This document shows, piece by piece, positions 48,163 to 56,248 of a DNA stretch of 64,000 nucleotides. The notes beneath the pieces are model-generated. The model was not told where the DNA came from. It did not search any database and worked only from the letters and a program-made list of their open reading frames with translations. The number at the start of each line of letters is the position of its first letter. Within the stretch, counting starts at the first letter, position 1. This DNA comes from Actinoallomurus purpureus (lineage in GTDB: Bacteria; Actinomycetota; Actinomycetes; Streptosporangiales; Streptosporangiaceae): the NCBI RefSeq assembly GCF_024055795.1, contig NZ_JAMXMY010000005.1, positions 124,001 through 188,000 on the forward strand, in the 5' to 3' direction. The position numbers were made by a program, and so were the translations under genes.

Positions 48163-48805
48163 TCGGCTCGCCTCGGACGGGCGCGGCGGGCAGACCGCCG
48201 CGGCCGCTTCCGCCACCCCCCTGGCGGGCGGCTCCATCCCGTCCAGGCGCCTGACGGTCCTCTCAGGGCCGTCCGGCGTCGGCAAGAGCACGGTCGTCGC
48301 CGAGATCCGGCGTGCCCACCCACAGGTGTGGCTGTCGGTCTCGGTGACAACCCGTACGCCCCGTCCTGGCGAGACCCACGGTGTGCACTACTTCTTCGTC
48401 GACGACGCCGGGTTCGACCGGCTCGTCGCCGAGGGTGAACTGCTCGAGTGGGCCGAGTTCGCGGGCAATCGGTACGGCACGCCGCGCCGCGCGGTGCTGG
48501 AGCACCTCGAAGCCGGCGTGCCGGTCCTGCTCGAGATCGACCTGCAGGGCGCACGCCAGGTGCACGCGGCCATGCCCGACGCGCTGTTCGTGTTCCTCGC
48601 GCCGCCGTCGTGGGACGAGCTCGTCCGCCGTCTCGTCGGCCGGGGCACCGAGCCGCCCGAGGTGATCGAACGCCGCCTCGACACCGCCCGCACCGAGCTG
48701 GCGGCCGAGAAGGAGTTCGACGTCACCCTCGTCAACACGTCGGTCCAGGACGTCTGTGCCGAGCTGGTAGCCTTGCTGGCTGCACAACCACCGAACTCCG
48801 ACTAG
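48134..48805 (+). CDS. gmk: guanylate kinase
   Basis: A protein of about 220 aa: P-loop [73 protein letters not shown] and [20 protein letters not shown] in order. It phosphorylates GMP. The start is uncertain: GTG 48134 or GTG 48149, both inside the end of mihF with no strong ribosome site, so coupling is likely. The N-terminal extension before the P-loop is about 35 residues, Ala-rich. Confidence 0.9.
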   Translation: MSSAAVEIADRLASDGRGGQTAAAASATPLAGGSIPSRRLTVLSGPSGVGKSTVVAEIRRAHPQVWLSVSVTTRTPRPGETHGVHYFFVDDAGFDRLVAEGELLEWAEFAGNRYGTPRRAVLEHLEAGVPVLLEIDLQGARQVHAAMPDALFVFLAPPSWDELVRRLVGRGTEPPEVIERRLDTARTELAAEKEFDVTLVNTSVQDVCAELVALLAAQPPNSD

Positions 48806-48819
48806 CGGAAGGCGCAGGA

Positions 48820-49086
48820 GTGGCATCGAATGCCCCTGGTGCCGAAGGCATCACCAACCCGCCGATCGACGACCTGCTGAAGATCGTCGACAGCAAGTAC
48901 AGCCTCGTGATCATGGGGGCCAAGCGCGCCCGCCAGATCAACGCCTACTACGCCCAGCTCGGCGAGGGTCTCCTGGAGTACGTCGGTCCCCTGGTGGAGA
49001 CCCAGGTCCAGGAGAAGCCGCTGTCCATCGCGCTGCGCGAGGTCAGCGAGGGCCTGCTCAACTCCGAGGCCATCGAAGGCGCCTGA
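48820..49086 (+). CDS. rpoZ: RNA polymerase omega subunit
   Basis: An 88-aa protein: [50 protein letters not shown], the omega fold with the conserved KRARQIN, and a C-terminal [19 protein letters not shown]. It assists folding and assembly of RNA polymerase around beta-prime. The GTG start follows GGAAGG; it lies 14 bp after gmk. Confidence 0.94.
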   Translation: MASNAPGAEGITNPPIDDLLKIVDSKYSLVIMGAKRARQINAYYAQLGEGLLEYVGPLVETQVQEKPLSIALREVSEGLLNSEAIEGA

Positions 49087-49187
49087 GTTGTCCTCCGGCG
49101 GCCCCGGGGCGTGTGGCGCCCTGACATGCGGGCGCCCGCGGTGACGACCTTCGGGTGTCGCCTCGTGCCCCGCGGAAGGGTCTGCCG

Positions 49188-50411
49188 GTGAGTGAGGCAT
49201 CGGAGCCGGCCGGGCGTCGTCCCCGCGTGCTCCTCGGCGTCGGCGGCGGTATCGCCGCCTACAAGGTGTGCGAGCTGCTGCGGCGGCTGACCGAGTCGGG
49301 CCACCGCGTCCGGGTGATCCCGACGCGCGACGCGCTGCGCTTCGTCGGCGAGCCGACGTGGGCGGCCCTGTCCGGCGAGCCGGTGACCACGGAGGTCTGG
49401 TCGGACGTCGCCGAGGTGCCGCACGTCCGCCTCGGCCAGGGCGCCGACCTCGTCATCGTCGCGCCGGCCACCGCCGACCTGCTGGCCAAGGCCGCGCACG
49501 GTCTCGCCGACGACCTGCTCACCAACACCCTGCTGACCGCCCGGTGCCCGGTCGTGTTCGCGCCCGCGATGCACACCGAGATGTGGGAGCACCCCGCCAC
49601 GCAGGCCAACGCGGCGACTCTGCGCTCCCGCGGGTGCGTCGTGATCGACCCGGCCGTCGGCCGGCTCACCGGCGCCGACTCCGGTAAGGGGCGGCTGCCC
49701 GATCCGGACGCGCTGTTCGACGCCGCCCGCCTCGTGCTGGCGCGGGGAGACCTTCCCGCCGACCTCACCGGCCGCCACGTCGTCATCTCGGCGGGCGGCA
49801 CCCGCGAGGCCATCGACCCCGTCCGGTTCATCGGCAACCGTTCGTCGGGCCTGCAGGGGTACGCCCTGGCGCGGACGGCGCTCGCGCGTGGCGCCCGCGT
49901 CACCCTGGTCGCCGCCAACGTCGCGCTGCCGGATCCGGCGGGCGCTGAGGTGGTGCCCGTCGGCTCGGCCCTCGAACTGCGCGACGCGGTGCTCAAGGTC
50001 GCCGGCGAGGCCGACGCCGTCGTCATGGCGGCCGCGGTGGCCGACTTCCGGCCCGCCGGCTACCGCGACATGAAAATCAAGAAAACGGACGACGCCGAGC
50101 CGGAGCCGATCCGCCTGGTGAAGAACCCCGACGTCCTCGTCGAGCTCGTCGCCGCCCGCCGCCCCGGCCAGGTGATCGTCGGATTCGCCGCCGAGACGAA
50201 CGACGTGCTCCGCAACGGCCGCGAGAAGCTCGCCCGCAAGGGCTGTGACCTGCTGGTCGTCAACGAGGTGGGGGAGCGCCTGACCTTCGGCGCCCCCGAC
50301 AACGCCGCGGTGATCCTCTCCGTCGACGGCACGCCCGTCGACGTGCCGCGAGGTTCGAAAGAAGCGCTCGCCGACGTCGTATGGGATCAGGTGGCCGGGC
50401 GGCTACAGTAA
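49188..50411 (+). CDS. coaBC: bifunctional phosphopantothenoylcysteine decarboxylase/synthetase
   Basis: A 407-aa fusion. CoaC half (1-190): VLLGVGGGIAAYKVCELLRRL and PAMHTEMWEHPATQANAATL (the PxMxxxMW motif, with His in the Asn position as in other actinobacteria). CoaB half: VVISAGGTREAIDPVRFIGNRSSGLQGYALA and the Lys-rich DMKIKKTDDAEP, where CTP-dependent ligation takes place. Together they convert phosphopantothenate and cysteine to phosphopantetheine for coenzyme A. I chose GTG 49188 with GGAAGGG upstream. Confidence 0.93.
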   Translation: MSEASEPAGRRPRVLLGVGGGIAAYKVCELLRRLTESGHRVRVIPTRDALRFVGEPTWAALSGEPVTTEVWSDVAEVPHVRLGQGADLVIVAPATADLLAKAAHGLADDLLTNTLLTARCPVVFAPAMHTEMWEHPATQANAATLRSRGCVVIDPAVGRLTGADSGKGRLPDPDALFDAARLVLARGDLPADLTGRHVVISAGGTREAIDPVRFIGNRSSGLQGYALARTALARGARVTLVAANVALPDPAGAEVVPVGSALELRDAVLKVAGEADAVVMAAAVADFRPAGYRDMKIKKTDDAEPEPIRLVKNPDVLVELVAARRPGQVIVGFAAETNDVLRNGREKLARKGCDLLVVNEVGERLTFGAPDNAAVILSVDGTPVDVPRGSKEALADVVWDQVAGRLQ

Positions 50412-50435
50412 AGTCGCCGGTTCTCGCACGCTCAA

Positions 50436-50463
50436 TTGTTGCTCGACCGGTCCCGGCTAGACT
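50436..50463 (+). promoter_or_regulatory. predicted metK promoter
   Basis: TTGTTG (50436-50441), a 16-base spacer and TAGACT (50458-50463), about 63 bases before the start. No SAM riboswitch pattern was recognised in the short leader, which carries GCAAGGAG as ribosome site. Confidence 0.5.
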
Positions 50464-50526
50464 TCGCCACCGAGACCAGACCACTCTGCTACGTCAGTCA
50501 GCAGCCGCTGCAAGGAGTACACGTAC

Positions 50527-51720
50527 GTGTCACGTCGCCTGTTCACCTCCGAGTCCGTGACGGAAGGTCACCCCGACAAGATCGCCGACCAGATCAGTGA
50601 CGCGATCCTCGACTCGATGCTGAAGGACGACGCGCGCAGCCGCGTCGCCGTCGAGACGCTGATCACGACCGGGCAGGTCCACGTCGCGGGCGAGGTGACC
50701 ACCGAGACGTACGTCGACATCCCCGGCGTCATCCGGGAGAAGATCCTCGAGATCGGCTACGACTCCTCCAGCAAGGGCTTCGACGGCCACTCCTGCGGCG
50801 TCTCGGTGTCCATCGGCGCCCAGTCGCCCGACATCGCGCAGGGCGTCGACGACGCCTACGAGACCCGCGAGGGCGACGGCTCCGACGAGCTCGACCGGCA
50901 GGGCGCCGGCGACCAGGGCCTGATGTTCGGCTACGCCTGCCGCGAGACCCCCGAGCTGATGCCCCTGCCGATCACCCTCGCGCACCGGCTGGCCCGGCGT
51001 CTGTCGGCCGTCCGCAACAGCGGCGTGGTCCCCTACCTCCGCCCGGACGGCAAGACCCAGGTCACCATCGAGTACGACGGCGACCGCCCCGTCCGGCTCG
51101 ACACGGTCGTCGTGTCCTCCCAGCACGCCCCGGACATCAGCCTCAGCGACCTGCTGACCCCCGACATCAAGGAGCACGTCGTCGACCCGGTCGTCGCCGA
51201 GCTCGACCTCGACACCGAGGGCTACCGCCTGCTGGTCAACCCGACCGGCCGCTTCGAGATCGGCGGCCCGATGGGCGACGCCGGCCTGACCGGCCGAAAG
51301 ATCATCATCGACACTTACGGCGGCATGGCCCGCCACGGCGGCGGCGCCTTCTCCGGCAAGGACCCGTCCAAGGTCGACCGCTCCGCCGCGTACGCCATGC
51401 GCTGGGTCGCCAAGAACGTCGTCGCCGGCGGCCTCGCCGACCGCTGCGAGGCCCAGGTCGCGTACGCCATCGGCAAGGCCCACCCGGTCGGCCTGTTCAT
51501 CGAGACCTTCGGCACCGAGAAGCTCCCGGTCGAGAAGATCCAGGAGGCCGTCCTCGAGGTCTTCGACCTCCGCCCGGCCGCGATCATCCGCGACCTCGAC
51601 CTGCTGCGCCCGATCTACTCCCAGACCGCGGCGTACGGCCACTTCGGCCGCGAGGAGCCCGATTTCTCGTGGGAGCGGACCGACCGCGCCGAGGCCCTGC
51701 AGGCGGCCGCCGGGCTCTGA
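50527..51720 (+). CDS. metK: S-adenosylmethionine synthetase
   Basis: A 397-aa enzyme: [24 protein letters not shown] at 5-28, [35 protein letters not shown] near 126, [10 protein letters not shown] near 176, [53 protein letters not shown] near 240, and a late [19 protein letters not shown]. It makes SAM from ATP and methionine. The GTG start has AAGGAG nine bases before it. It has its own promoter and terminator. Confidence 0.96.
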   Translation: MSRRLFTSESVTEGHPDKIADQISDAILDSMLKDDARSRVAVETLITTGQVHVAGEVTTETYVDIPGVIREKILEIGYDSSSKGFDGHSCGVSVSIGAQSPDIAQGVDDAYETREGDGSDELDRQGAGDQGLMFGYACRETPELMPLPITLAHRLARRLSAVRNSGVVPYLRPDGKTQVTIEYDGDRPVRLDTVVVSSQHAPDISLSDLLTPDIKEHVVDPVVAELDLDTEGYRLLVNPTGRFEIGGPMGDAGLTGRKIIIDTYGGMARHGGGAFSGKDPSKVDRSAAYAMRWVAKNVVAGGLADRCEAQVAYAIGKAHPVGLFIETFGTEKLPVEKIQEAVLEVFDLRPAAIIRDLDLLRPIYSQTAAYGHFGREEPDFSWERTDRAEALQAAAGL

Positions 51721-51759
51721 CCCCGAGCGCTCTCCGACGGGGAAGCACCCTGCTTCGCA

Positions 51760-51794
51760 TCGCGGCCGTTCCGGATCCTCCGGGGCGGCCGCGA
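51760..51794 (+). terminator. hairpin after metK
   Basis: A 9-bp stem (TCGCGGCCG with CGGCCGCGA) whose 17-base loop can itself fold through CCGG/CCGG, 39 bases after the metK stop. There is no U-tract. Confidence 0.5.
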
Positions 51795-51814
51795 CGCGTT
51801 CTACGCTGTTCGCC

Positions 51815-52555
51815 GTGAAGATCACTGTGTTGGGCGGGTGCGGCGCGTGGCCGGCCGCCGGGGCGGCGTGCAGCGGGTTCCTCGTGGAGCACGACGGCCA
51901 TCGGCTGCTACTGGACCTCGGGTACGCGACAGTGCCCGAGCTGCTCCGGCACGTCACGGCCGACCAGGTCGACGCGGTCGTCATCAGCCACGGGCACCCG
52001 GACCACTGTGCCGACCTCAACCCGTTCCTGCGGGCTCGTGGCCTGACGGCGGAGTCGGTCCCCGCCCTGCCGGTGTATGCGCTGCCCGGCGCCCTGGACG
52101 CGGTGCTGGCGCTGGACCGTCCGGGGATGCTCGACCACGCCCTCGCGCTGCGGGAGTTCTCCGCCGGCGATCGCCTGAGCATCGGCCCGTTCACGGTCGA
52201 CACCCGGCTGCTCCCGCACTGGGTGCCGAACGCCGGGATGCGGGTGGCCGCAGGCGGAAAGGTCCTGGCCTACACCGGCGACACCGGCCCGAGCCCGGAC
52301 GTGGTCGAACTCGCCCGGGACGCCGACCTGTTGATCGCCGACGCGACCTATCCGGAGGTCGTACCGCCGGAGGACGCGGCCTTCCTCACCAGCGCCCGGC
52401 AGGCGGCGCGGCAGGCCGCCGACGCGGGCGCCGCCGGTCTGATGCTCACCCACCTGTGGCCCGGAACCCCGCCCGAGGCCGCCCGGGACGCTGCCGTCAA
52501 GGAGTTCTCGGGGCCGATCACGGTCGCCGCGAAAGAGGCGGGGCTGAGTCTCTGA
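51815..52555 (+). CDS. metallo-beta-lactamase-fold hydrolase (RNase Z-like)
   Basis: A 246-aa MBL protein: MKITVLGGCGAWPAAGAACSGFLVE, LLDLGYATV, VVISHGHPDHCADL (the HxHxDH zinc motif) near residue 52, KVLAYTGDTGPSPDVVELARDADLLIADATYP near residue 150, and GLMLTHLWPG near residue 208. The N-terminal pattern is that of the MBL group that includes tRNase Z and phosphodiesterases. Substrate unknown. GTG start, without clear ribosome site. It lies alone between metK and the P450. Confidence 0.82.
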   Translation: MKITVLGGCGAWPAAGAACSGFLVEHDGHRLLLDLGYATVPELLRHVTADQVDAVVISHGHPDHCADLNPFLRARGLTAESVPALPVYALPGALDAVLALDRPGMLDHALALREFSAGDRLSIGPFTVDTRLLPHWVPNAGMRVAAGGKVLAYTGDTGPSPDVVELARDADLLIADATYPEVVPPEDAAFLTSARQAARQAADAGAAGLMLTHLWPGTPPEAARDAAVKEFSGPITVAAKEAGLSL

Positions 52556-52767
52556 GCCGGCCGGTCTGAGCGGTGGCGTCCGGGGCGACCGCAACCGCGG
52601 CAACGAAGCTTGAGCCCGGTTCCGGGCGGGCAGACCGATCATGTACGGACGGTGCGCTTCCGGTCGCTCGCGGTCGCGTCAGCGGAGGCCTGGAACGGGG
52701 CACCGGTTAAGGGGGCGTGGTCCGGGCGGCGGACGTCGCCGCCGTCGTGACCGGTTCGGGGGGCCGG

Positions 52768-53988
52768 ATGGGTGAGCCGATCGTTCTACCGCATGAGGAT
52801 CCGGCCTTCGTGGCCGACCCGTTCCCGTTCTACCGCAGGCTCCGCGAGGGCGGCCCGGTCCGCCGGGTCGTCACCGTCCGCGGGATGGAAGCGTGGCTGG
52901 TGACCCGCTATGGCGATGCGCGGGAGGCGCTCACGGATCCCCGCCTGACCAGCGATCTCCGCGGTGCCACAGACCCTCGGCTCTTGGAGCAACTGCCCTC
53001 CGCGGAGCGGACCTCCGCCATGCGCAGCATGGTCCGCCTGGACGCCCCTGACCACGGCCGGCTGCGCCGTCTCGTGTCGAAGGCGTTCACGGCACGCCGG
53101 GTGGCCGAACTCGAACCACGAGTGCAGGCGATCACGGATCGGCTGCTCGACGCGATCATCCCGGCCGGGCGGGCGGACCTGATCAAGGATTTCGCCCTGC
53201 CGCTGCCGGTCACGGTGATCAGCGAGCTGCTCGGCGTGCCCCTGACGGACCGGGATCGCTTCCAGGAGTGGACGAACGTCCTGCTCACCCAGCGCCCGGA
53301 CCGGCCGGACCTGGCGGCGACAGAGCGGGCGTGGCGGCAGATGTGGTCCTACCTGGAAGGGCTCTTGGCGGCCAAGCGGACGGACCCCGCCGACGATCTG
53401 CTCGGCGCATTGATCACTGCCAGGGACCGGGACCAGCGACTCGACGAGGGCGAGCTGGTGGCGATGGCCTTCCTGCTGCTGGTCGCCGGCTACATCACCA
53501 CGGTCAATCTGATCGGCAACGGGATCGTGGCGCTGCTCGCCCACCCCGCCCAGCTGAAGCTCCTTCGCGACGACCCGGGTCTGCTCCCGGGCGCCGTCGA
53601 GGAGTTCCTGCGATACGACGGTCCGGTGAACCCGGGCATCCTGCGCGTCGCGGCGGAGAACCTCGAGATCGGCGGAGTGGCCGTTCCCCGGGGCGCGACC
53701 GTCATCATCGCCACCGCGGTCGCCGACCGCGACCTCACGGAGTTCCCCGAGGCCGACCGTCTCGATGTCACACGGACCGCAGGTGCCCACCTGGCGTTCG
53801 GGCACGGCATCCATTACTGCCTCGGCGCGCCGCTGGCCCGGCTGGAGGGGCGGATCGCCATCGGGACGGCGCTGCGACGACTCGACGATCTTGCTCTCGC
53901 CGTGCCGTACGAAGAACTGCCCTGGCAGGTCGCCGGACTGCGCGGACTCGAGCACCTGCCCGTCACGTTCACGCCGGTGAACTGCTGA
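52768..53988 (+). CDS. cytochrome P450 with an altered I-helix motif
   Basis: A 406-aa bacterial-type P450: DPFPFYRRLREGGPV near 18, MVRLDAPDHGRLRRLVSKAFTARRV near 88, EEFLR (278-282, ExxR), and heme loop HLAFGHGIHYCLGAPLARLE with Cys351. The I-helix reads LLVAGYITTVNLIGNG: residues 240-245 are AGYITT in place of AG-x-(E/D)-T-T, so the acid of the proton relay is Ile243. This is seen in a few P450s with unusual chemistry. Substrate unknown; no ferredoxin gene is next to it. The start at ATG 52768 fits the family's length; an upstream GTG at 52717 exists. Confidence 0.87.
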   Translation: MGEPIVLPHEDPAFVADPFPFYRRLREGGPVRRVVTVRGMEAWLVTRYGDAREALTDPRLTSDLRGATDPRLLEQLPSAERTSAMRSMVRLDAPDHGRLRRLVSKAFTARRVAELEPRVQAITDRLLDAIIPAGRADLIKDFALPLPVTVISELLGVPLTDRDRFQEWTNVLLTQRPDRPDLAATERAWRQMWSYLEGLLAAKRTDPADDLLGALITARDRDQRLDEGELVAMAFLLLVAGYITTVNLIGNGIVALLAHPAQLKLLRDDPGLLPGAVEEFLRYDGPVNPGILRVAAENLEIGGVAVPRGATVIIATAVADRDLTEFPEADRLDVTRTAGAHLAFGHGIHYCLGAPLARLEGRIAIGTALRRLDDLALAVPYEELPWQVAGLRGLEHLPVTFTPVNC

Positions 53989-54120
53989 GGCCGGTGGGAT
54001 CCCAGAGGTATGAATTATTCACTTTCGGAATATTCAGGAGTGATTTTCTGCTGTGGGGGAGGAGAGACGGGTGTCCGCGATCGACGGACCCGGTGGCGTT
54101 TTCAACCCCTGGAGGTCACT

Positions 54121-54318
54121 GTGAACAGCAGCATCCCCGAACGCCGGAACCGGGCCGCGAGCCCTCGCCAGCATATGGTGCGGTCGCACTCGCTGCGGGC
54201 CCTGGCCGTCGCGGCCCGGCTCGAGCGGCATCATGCCCCGGAGGGACCGCCGGGCCGGTCTCGCGTCGACGACGCTGACGGCCTGGAGCTGATCCCCTGC
54301 TCCGCCCCGGACTGCTGA
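54121..54318 (+). CDS. 65-aa peptide ORF downstream of the P450
   Basis: A GTG-started ORF with GGAGG five bases before it, encoding MNSSIPERRNRAASPRQHMV... and ending ADGLELIPCSAPDC. About 88% of third positions are G/C, so it looks coding. The N-terminal 45 residues are basic (RSHSLRALAVAARLERHH), the end acidic with two Cys, the last residue being Cys. It lies 132 bp after the P450. The shape (basic leader, short Cys-ending tail) resembles a modified-peptide precursor, but no other maturation enzyme is adjacent. A longer ATG start at 54010 has no ribosome site. Confidence 0.5.
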   Translation: MNSSIPERRNRAASPRQHMVRSHSLRALAVAARLERHHAPEGPPGRSRVDDADGLELIPCSAPDC

Positions 54319-54352
54319 GCCGTACGGGGCCGTGAGCGGGAGGCGGGCGGGA

Positions 54353-54721
54353 ATGGTCACGGTCGAGGACGTGCGGCGCGTGGCATCGTCGTTGCCGCGC
54401 ACCGAAGAGCACCTGATCAGGGACCGCATCAAGTTCCGCGTCGGCAAGATCGTCTACCTCGCGTTCTCCGCCGACGAGGAGTGGATGGGCTTCGCCTTCC
54501 CCAAGGAGGAGCGGGCCGCGCTCATCGCCGGAGAGCCGGAGAAGTTCCGCCTGCCCCGGCTCTCCGACCAGCGCTTCAACTGGGTCGAGGTCCGCCTCGC
54601 CACCCTAGACGAGGACGAGATGCGCGAACTCGTCGAGGAGGCCTGGCGCATGGTCGTTCCCAAGCGCGTCGCCGCCACACGTCTCGGACCGAGCCCGGTC
54701 ACGGGCACCCGGTGTCGGTGA
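54353..54721 (+). CDS. MmcQ/YjbR-family protein
   Basis: A 122-aa protein of the MmcQ/YjbR fold: VTVEDVRRVASSLPRTEEHLIRDRIKFRVGKIVYLAFSADEEWMGFAFPKEERAAL, then FNWVEVRLATLDEDEMRELVEEAWRMVVPKRV. The family forms a double-wing fold and may bind DNA; its role is not established. ATG 54353 fits the family start and has GGGAGG upstream; GTG 54332 adds seven residues. Confidence 0.8.
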   Translation: MVTVEDVRRVASSLPRTEEHLIRDRIKFRVGKIVYLAFSADEEWMGFAFPKEERAALIAGEPEKFRLPRLSDQRFNWVEVRLATLDEDEMRELVEEAWRMVVPKRVAATRLGPSPVTGTRCR

Positions 54722-54864
54722 CCGAAGCGCCGGGGACGGGCCTGTGGCCGTCCCCGAGCGGCGGCACAGGTACTCGTGCTCCTGCTCGGCCCCGTGCCCG
54801 GGAGCGGGGCCACATCACGCTGTCCGCAGGCCAGCGTGCGGAACGCACGTCGTAAAGTCGCTGG

Positions 54865-55122
54865 ATGAACGTTCCCGGCAGCGCGCCGGACCCTTCCTAC
54901 ATCGCCGGGCTGGTTCGGGTCCGCGCGGCGGCAGGCGCCGTGATCCGTGACCGGCAGGGCCGTGTGCTGGTCGTTCATCCGGTCTATAAGGACGGATGGG
55001 AGATCCCTGGCGGGATGCTTGAGGCGGAGGAATCACCGCTGGATGCATGTGCTCGGGAGATCAAGGAGGAACTCGGGATCGCGCTGCGGGTCGTACCGAA
55101 GGTCAGCCCTCGCCGGGTGTGA
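54865..55122 (+). pseudogene. 3'-truncated NUDIX hydrolase
   Basis: 85 codons. The NUDIX box is intact: GGMLEAEESPLDACAREIKE followed by ELGI matches Gx5Ex7REUxEExGU. The strand before it (GAVIRDRQGRVLVVHPVYKDGWEIPGG) is normal. The protein stops six residues after VVPK, where a NUDIX domain should have about 50-70 more residues, and the last codons read SPRRV. Its end overlaps the last 20 bases of the convergent gene. The truncation coincides with this overlap, suggesting loss of the 3' part when the neighbour was joined here. It may be non-functional. Confidence 0.65.
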
Positions 55123-56164
55123 GGTGTTCGCCGGTGACGCGGAGCAGCGCGGCGGCCCGCTCGGCGGCGAATTTCGGGCATCGCACGGCGGCCTCGTCCA
55201 CCGTCATCCCCTTCTTCGTGCTCGGGTCGTGGAGCGCCCGCGCGAGCCGCGCCCAGTCCTTGGCCTCCACGGCGACCTCGGGGTGCCCGTCGGAATGCGG
55301 GCACGGCGCGGCGAGCGGGGTCTGATCCACCGACTCGAGCGCCCTGTGGTAGAGCTCGGCCGTCTTCGGGGGGATCGCCTCCCACGTGGCGTTCTGCACG
55401 GCGAAGCCGACGGTGAGCAACAGCGGCAGCCGCTCCTCCGCAGGGGCGCCATGGGCCATCCGGTGGGCGGCCAGGACACTGGCCTTCTCCGTCAGCCCGG
55501 GAGAGCCGCCGTACCATGCATCGCCGGCGTCGTGGATCAGACGAGAGATGTCGGCTCGGCCGTCGGGCTTCAGGTAGACGCGTTCCAGGGCGTCGATGTC
55601 CGGGGGACCGAACAGCTCATCCCGCCCATCGCGCAGCGTCGCCAGCGTGCTCTCGGCGATGCCACGGATGAACCCGGGACAGAACCAGCCGGCCCGTTCC
55701 TCCGCGCCCTCGGCGAAGTCCGTCCCGTAGTAGTCCTTCCACTCCTCCTCGTCGTAGAGCGGCAGGATCAGGTCCACGATCGAGTCGGGGCTCTCGTCCG
55801 TCAGGTCGGGGTGGCCCTCGCCTCCGGGGTGCGGGCAGGCGCCCGCCTCGTATCCGGTAGCCGCCCGCTCCACGGCCTCGATCATCGAGTCGACGACCGC
55901 GGGGTCGTCGATCCGCCCCGACACGGCGTACCAGGACGCCGCGTGGAGGGCGAGCAGGAGACCGGGGGCATCGTCGCGGGCCGGGTGCCCGCCGTCCTCC
56001 GCCCTGGCCCGCAGATCCGACGCGGTCACCTGCAGCACAAGGGCGGGATCGCAGTACGGATAGTCGCACACGATCCCGCCGAGGTCCTGGCACAGATCCG
56101 CGAAGTCGATCCGTTCGGCATCGGCCCTCGGGCTCACGGTCTCGGTCTTCTGCTCTGAATCCAT
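55103..56164 (-). CDS. hypothetical protein with paired CPH...GHP motifs (353 aa)
   Basis: Not recognised. The protein is soluble, acidic and mostly helical. Two similar Cys-His motifs stand out: ACPHPGGEGHPDL near residue 112 and PCPHSDGHPEV near residue 287, about 175 residues apart, suggesting an internal duplication of a metal-binding element. An N-terminal CDYPYC and the FCPGF segment give more Cys. The ATG lies 85 bp from the divergent priA start. The 3' end overlaps the truncated NUDIX gene. Confidence 0.55.
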   Translation of the reverse strand: MDSEQKTETVSPRADAERIDFADLCQDLGGIVCDYPYCDPALVLQVTASDLRARAEDGGHPARDDAPGLLLALHAASWYAVSGRIDDPAVVDSMIEAVERAATGYEAGACPHPGGEGHPDLTDESPDSIVDLILPLYDEEEWKDYYGTDFAEGAEERAGWFCPGFIRGIAESTLATLRDGRDELFGPPDIDALERVYLKPDGRADISRLIHDAGDAWYGGSPGLTEKASVLAAHRMAHGAPAEERLPLLLTVGFAVQNATWEAIPPKTAELYHRALESVDQTPLAAPCPHSDGHPEVAVEAKDWARLARALHDPSTKKGMTVDEAAVRCPKFAAERAAALLRVTGEHLTPGEG

Positions 56165-56248
56165 GATCGGTGTGACGAGCCGGCTGGGTCACGGGTTCCA
56201 CTGGTCTGCAGCGGCGTCGGCGTCCGTTCGATCTGGTAGGACGGGGTA

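Noticed and set aside
50412-50526. SAM riboswitch before metK
   Set aside because: The leader after the predicted promoter is short and shows none of the conserved SAM aptamer segments.
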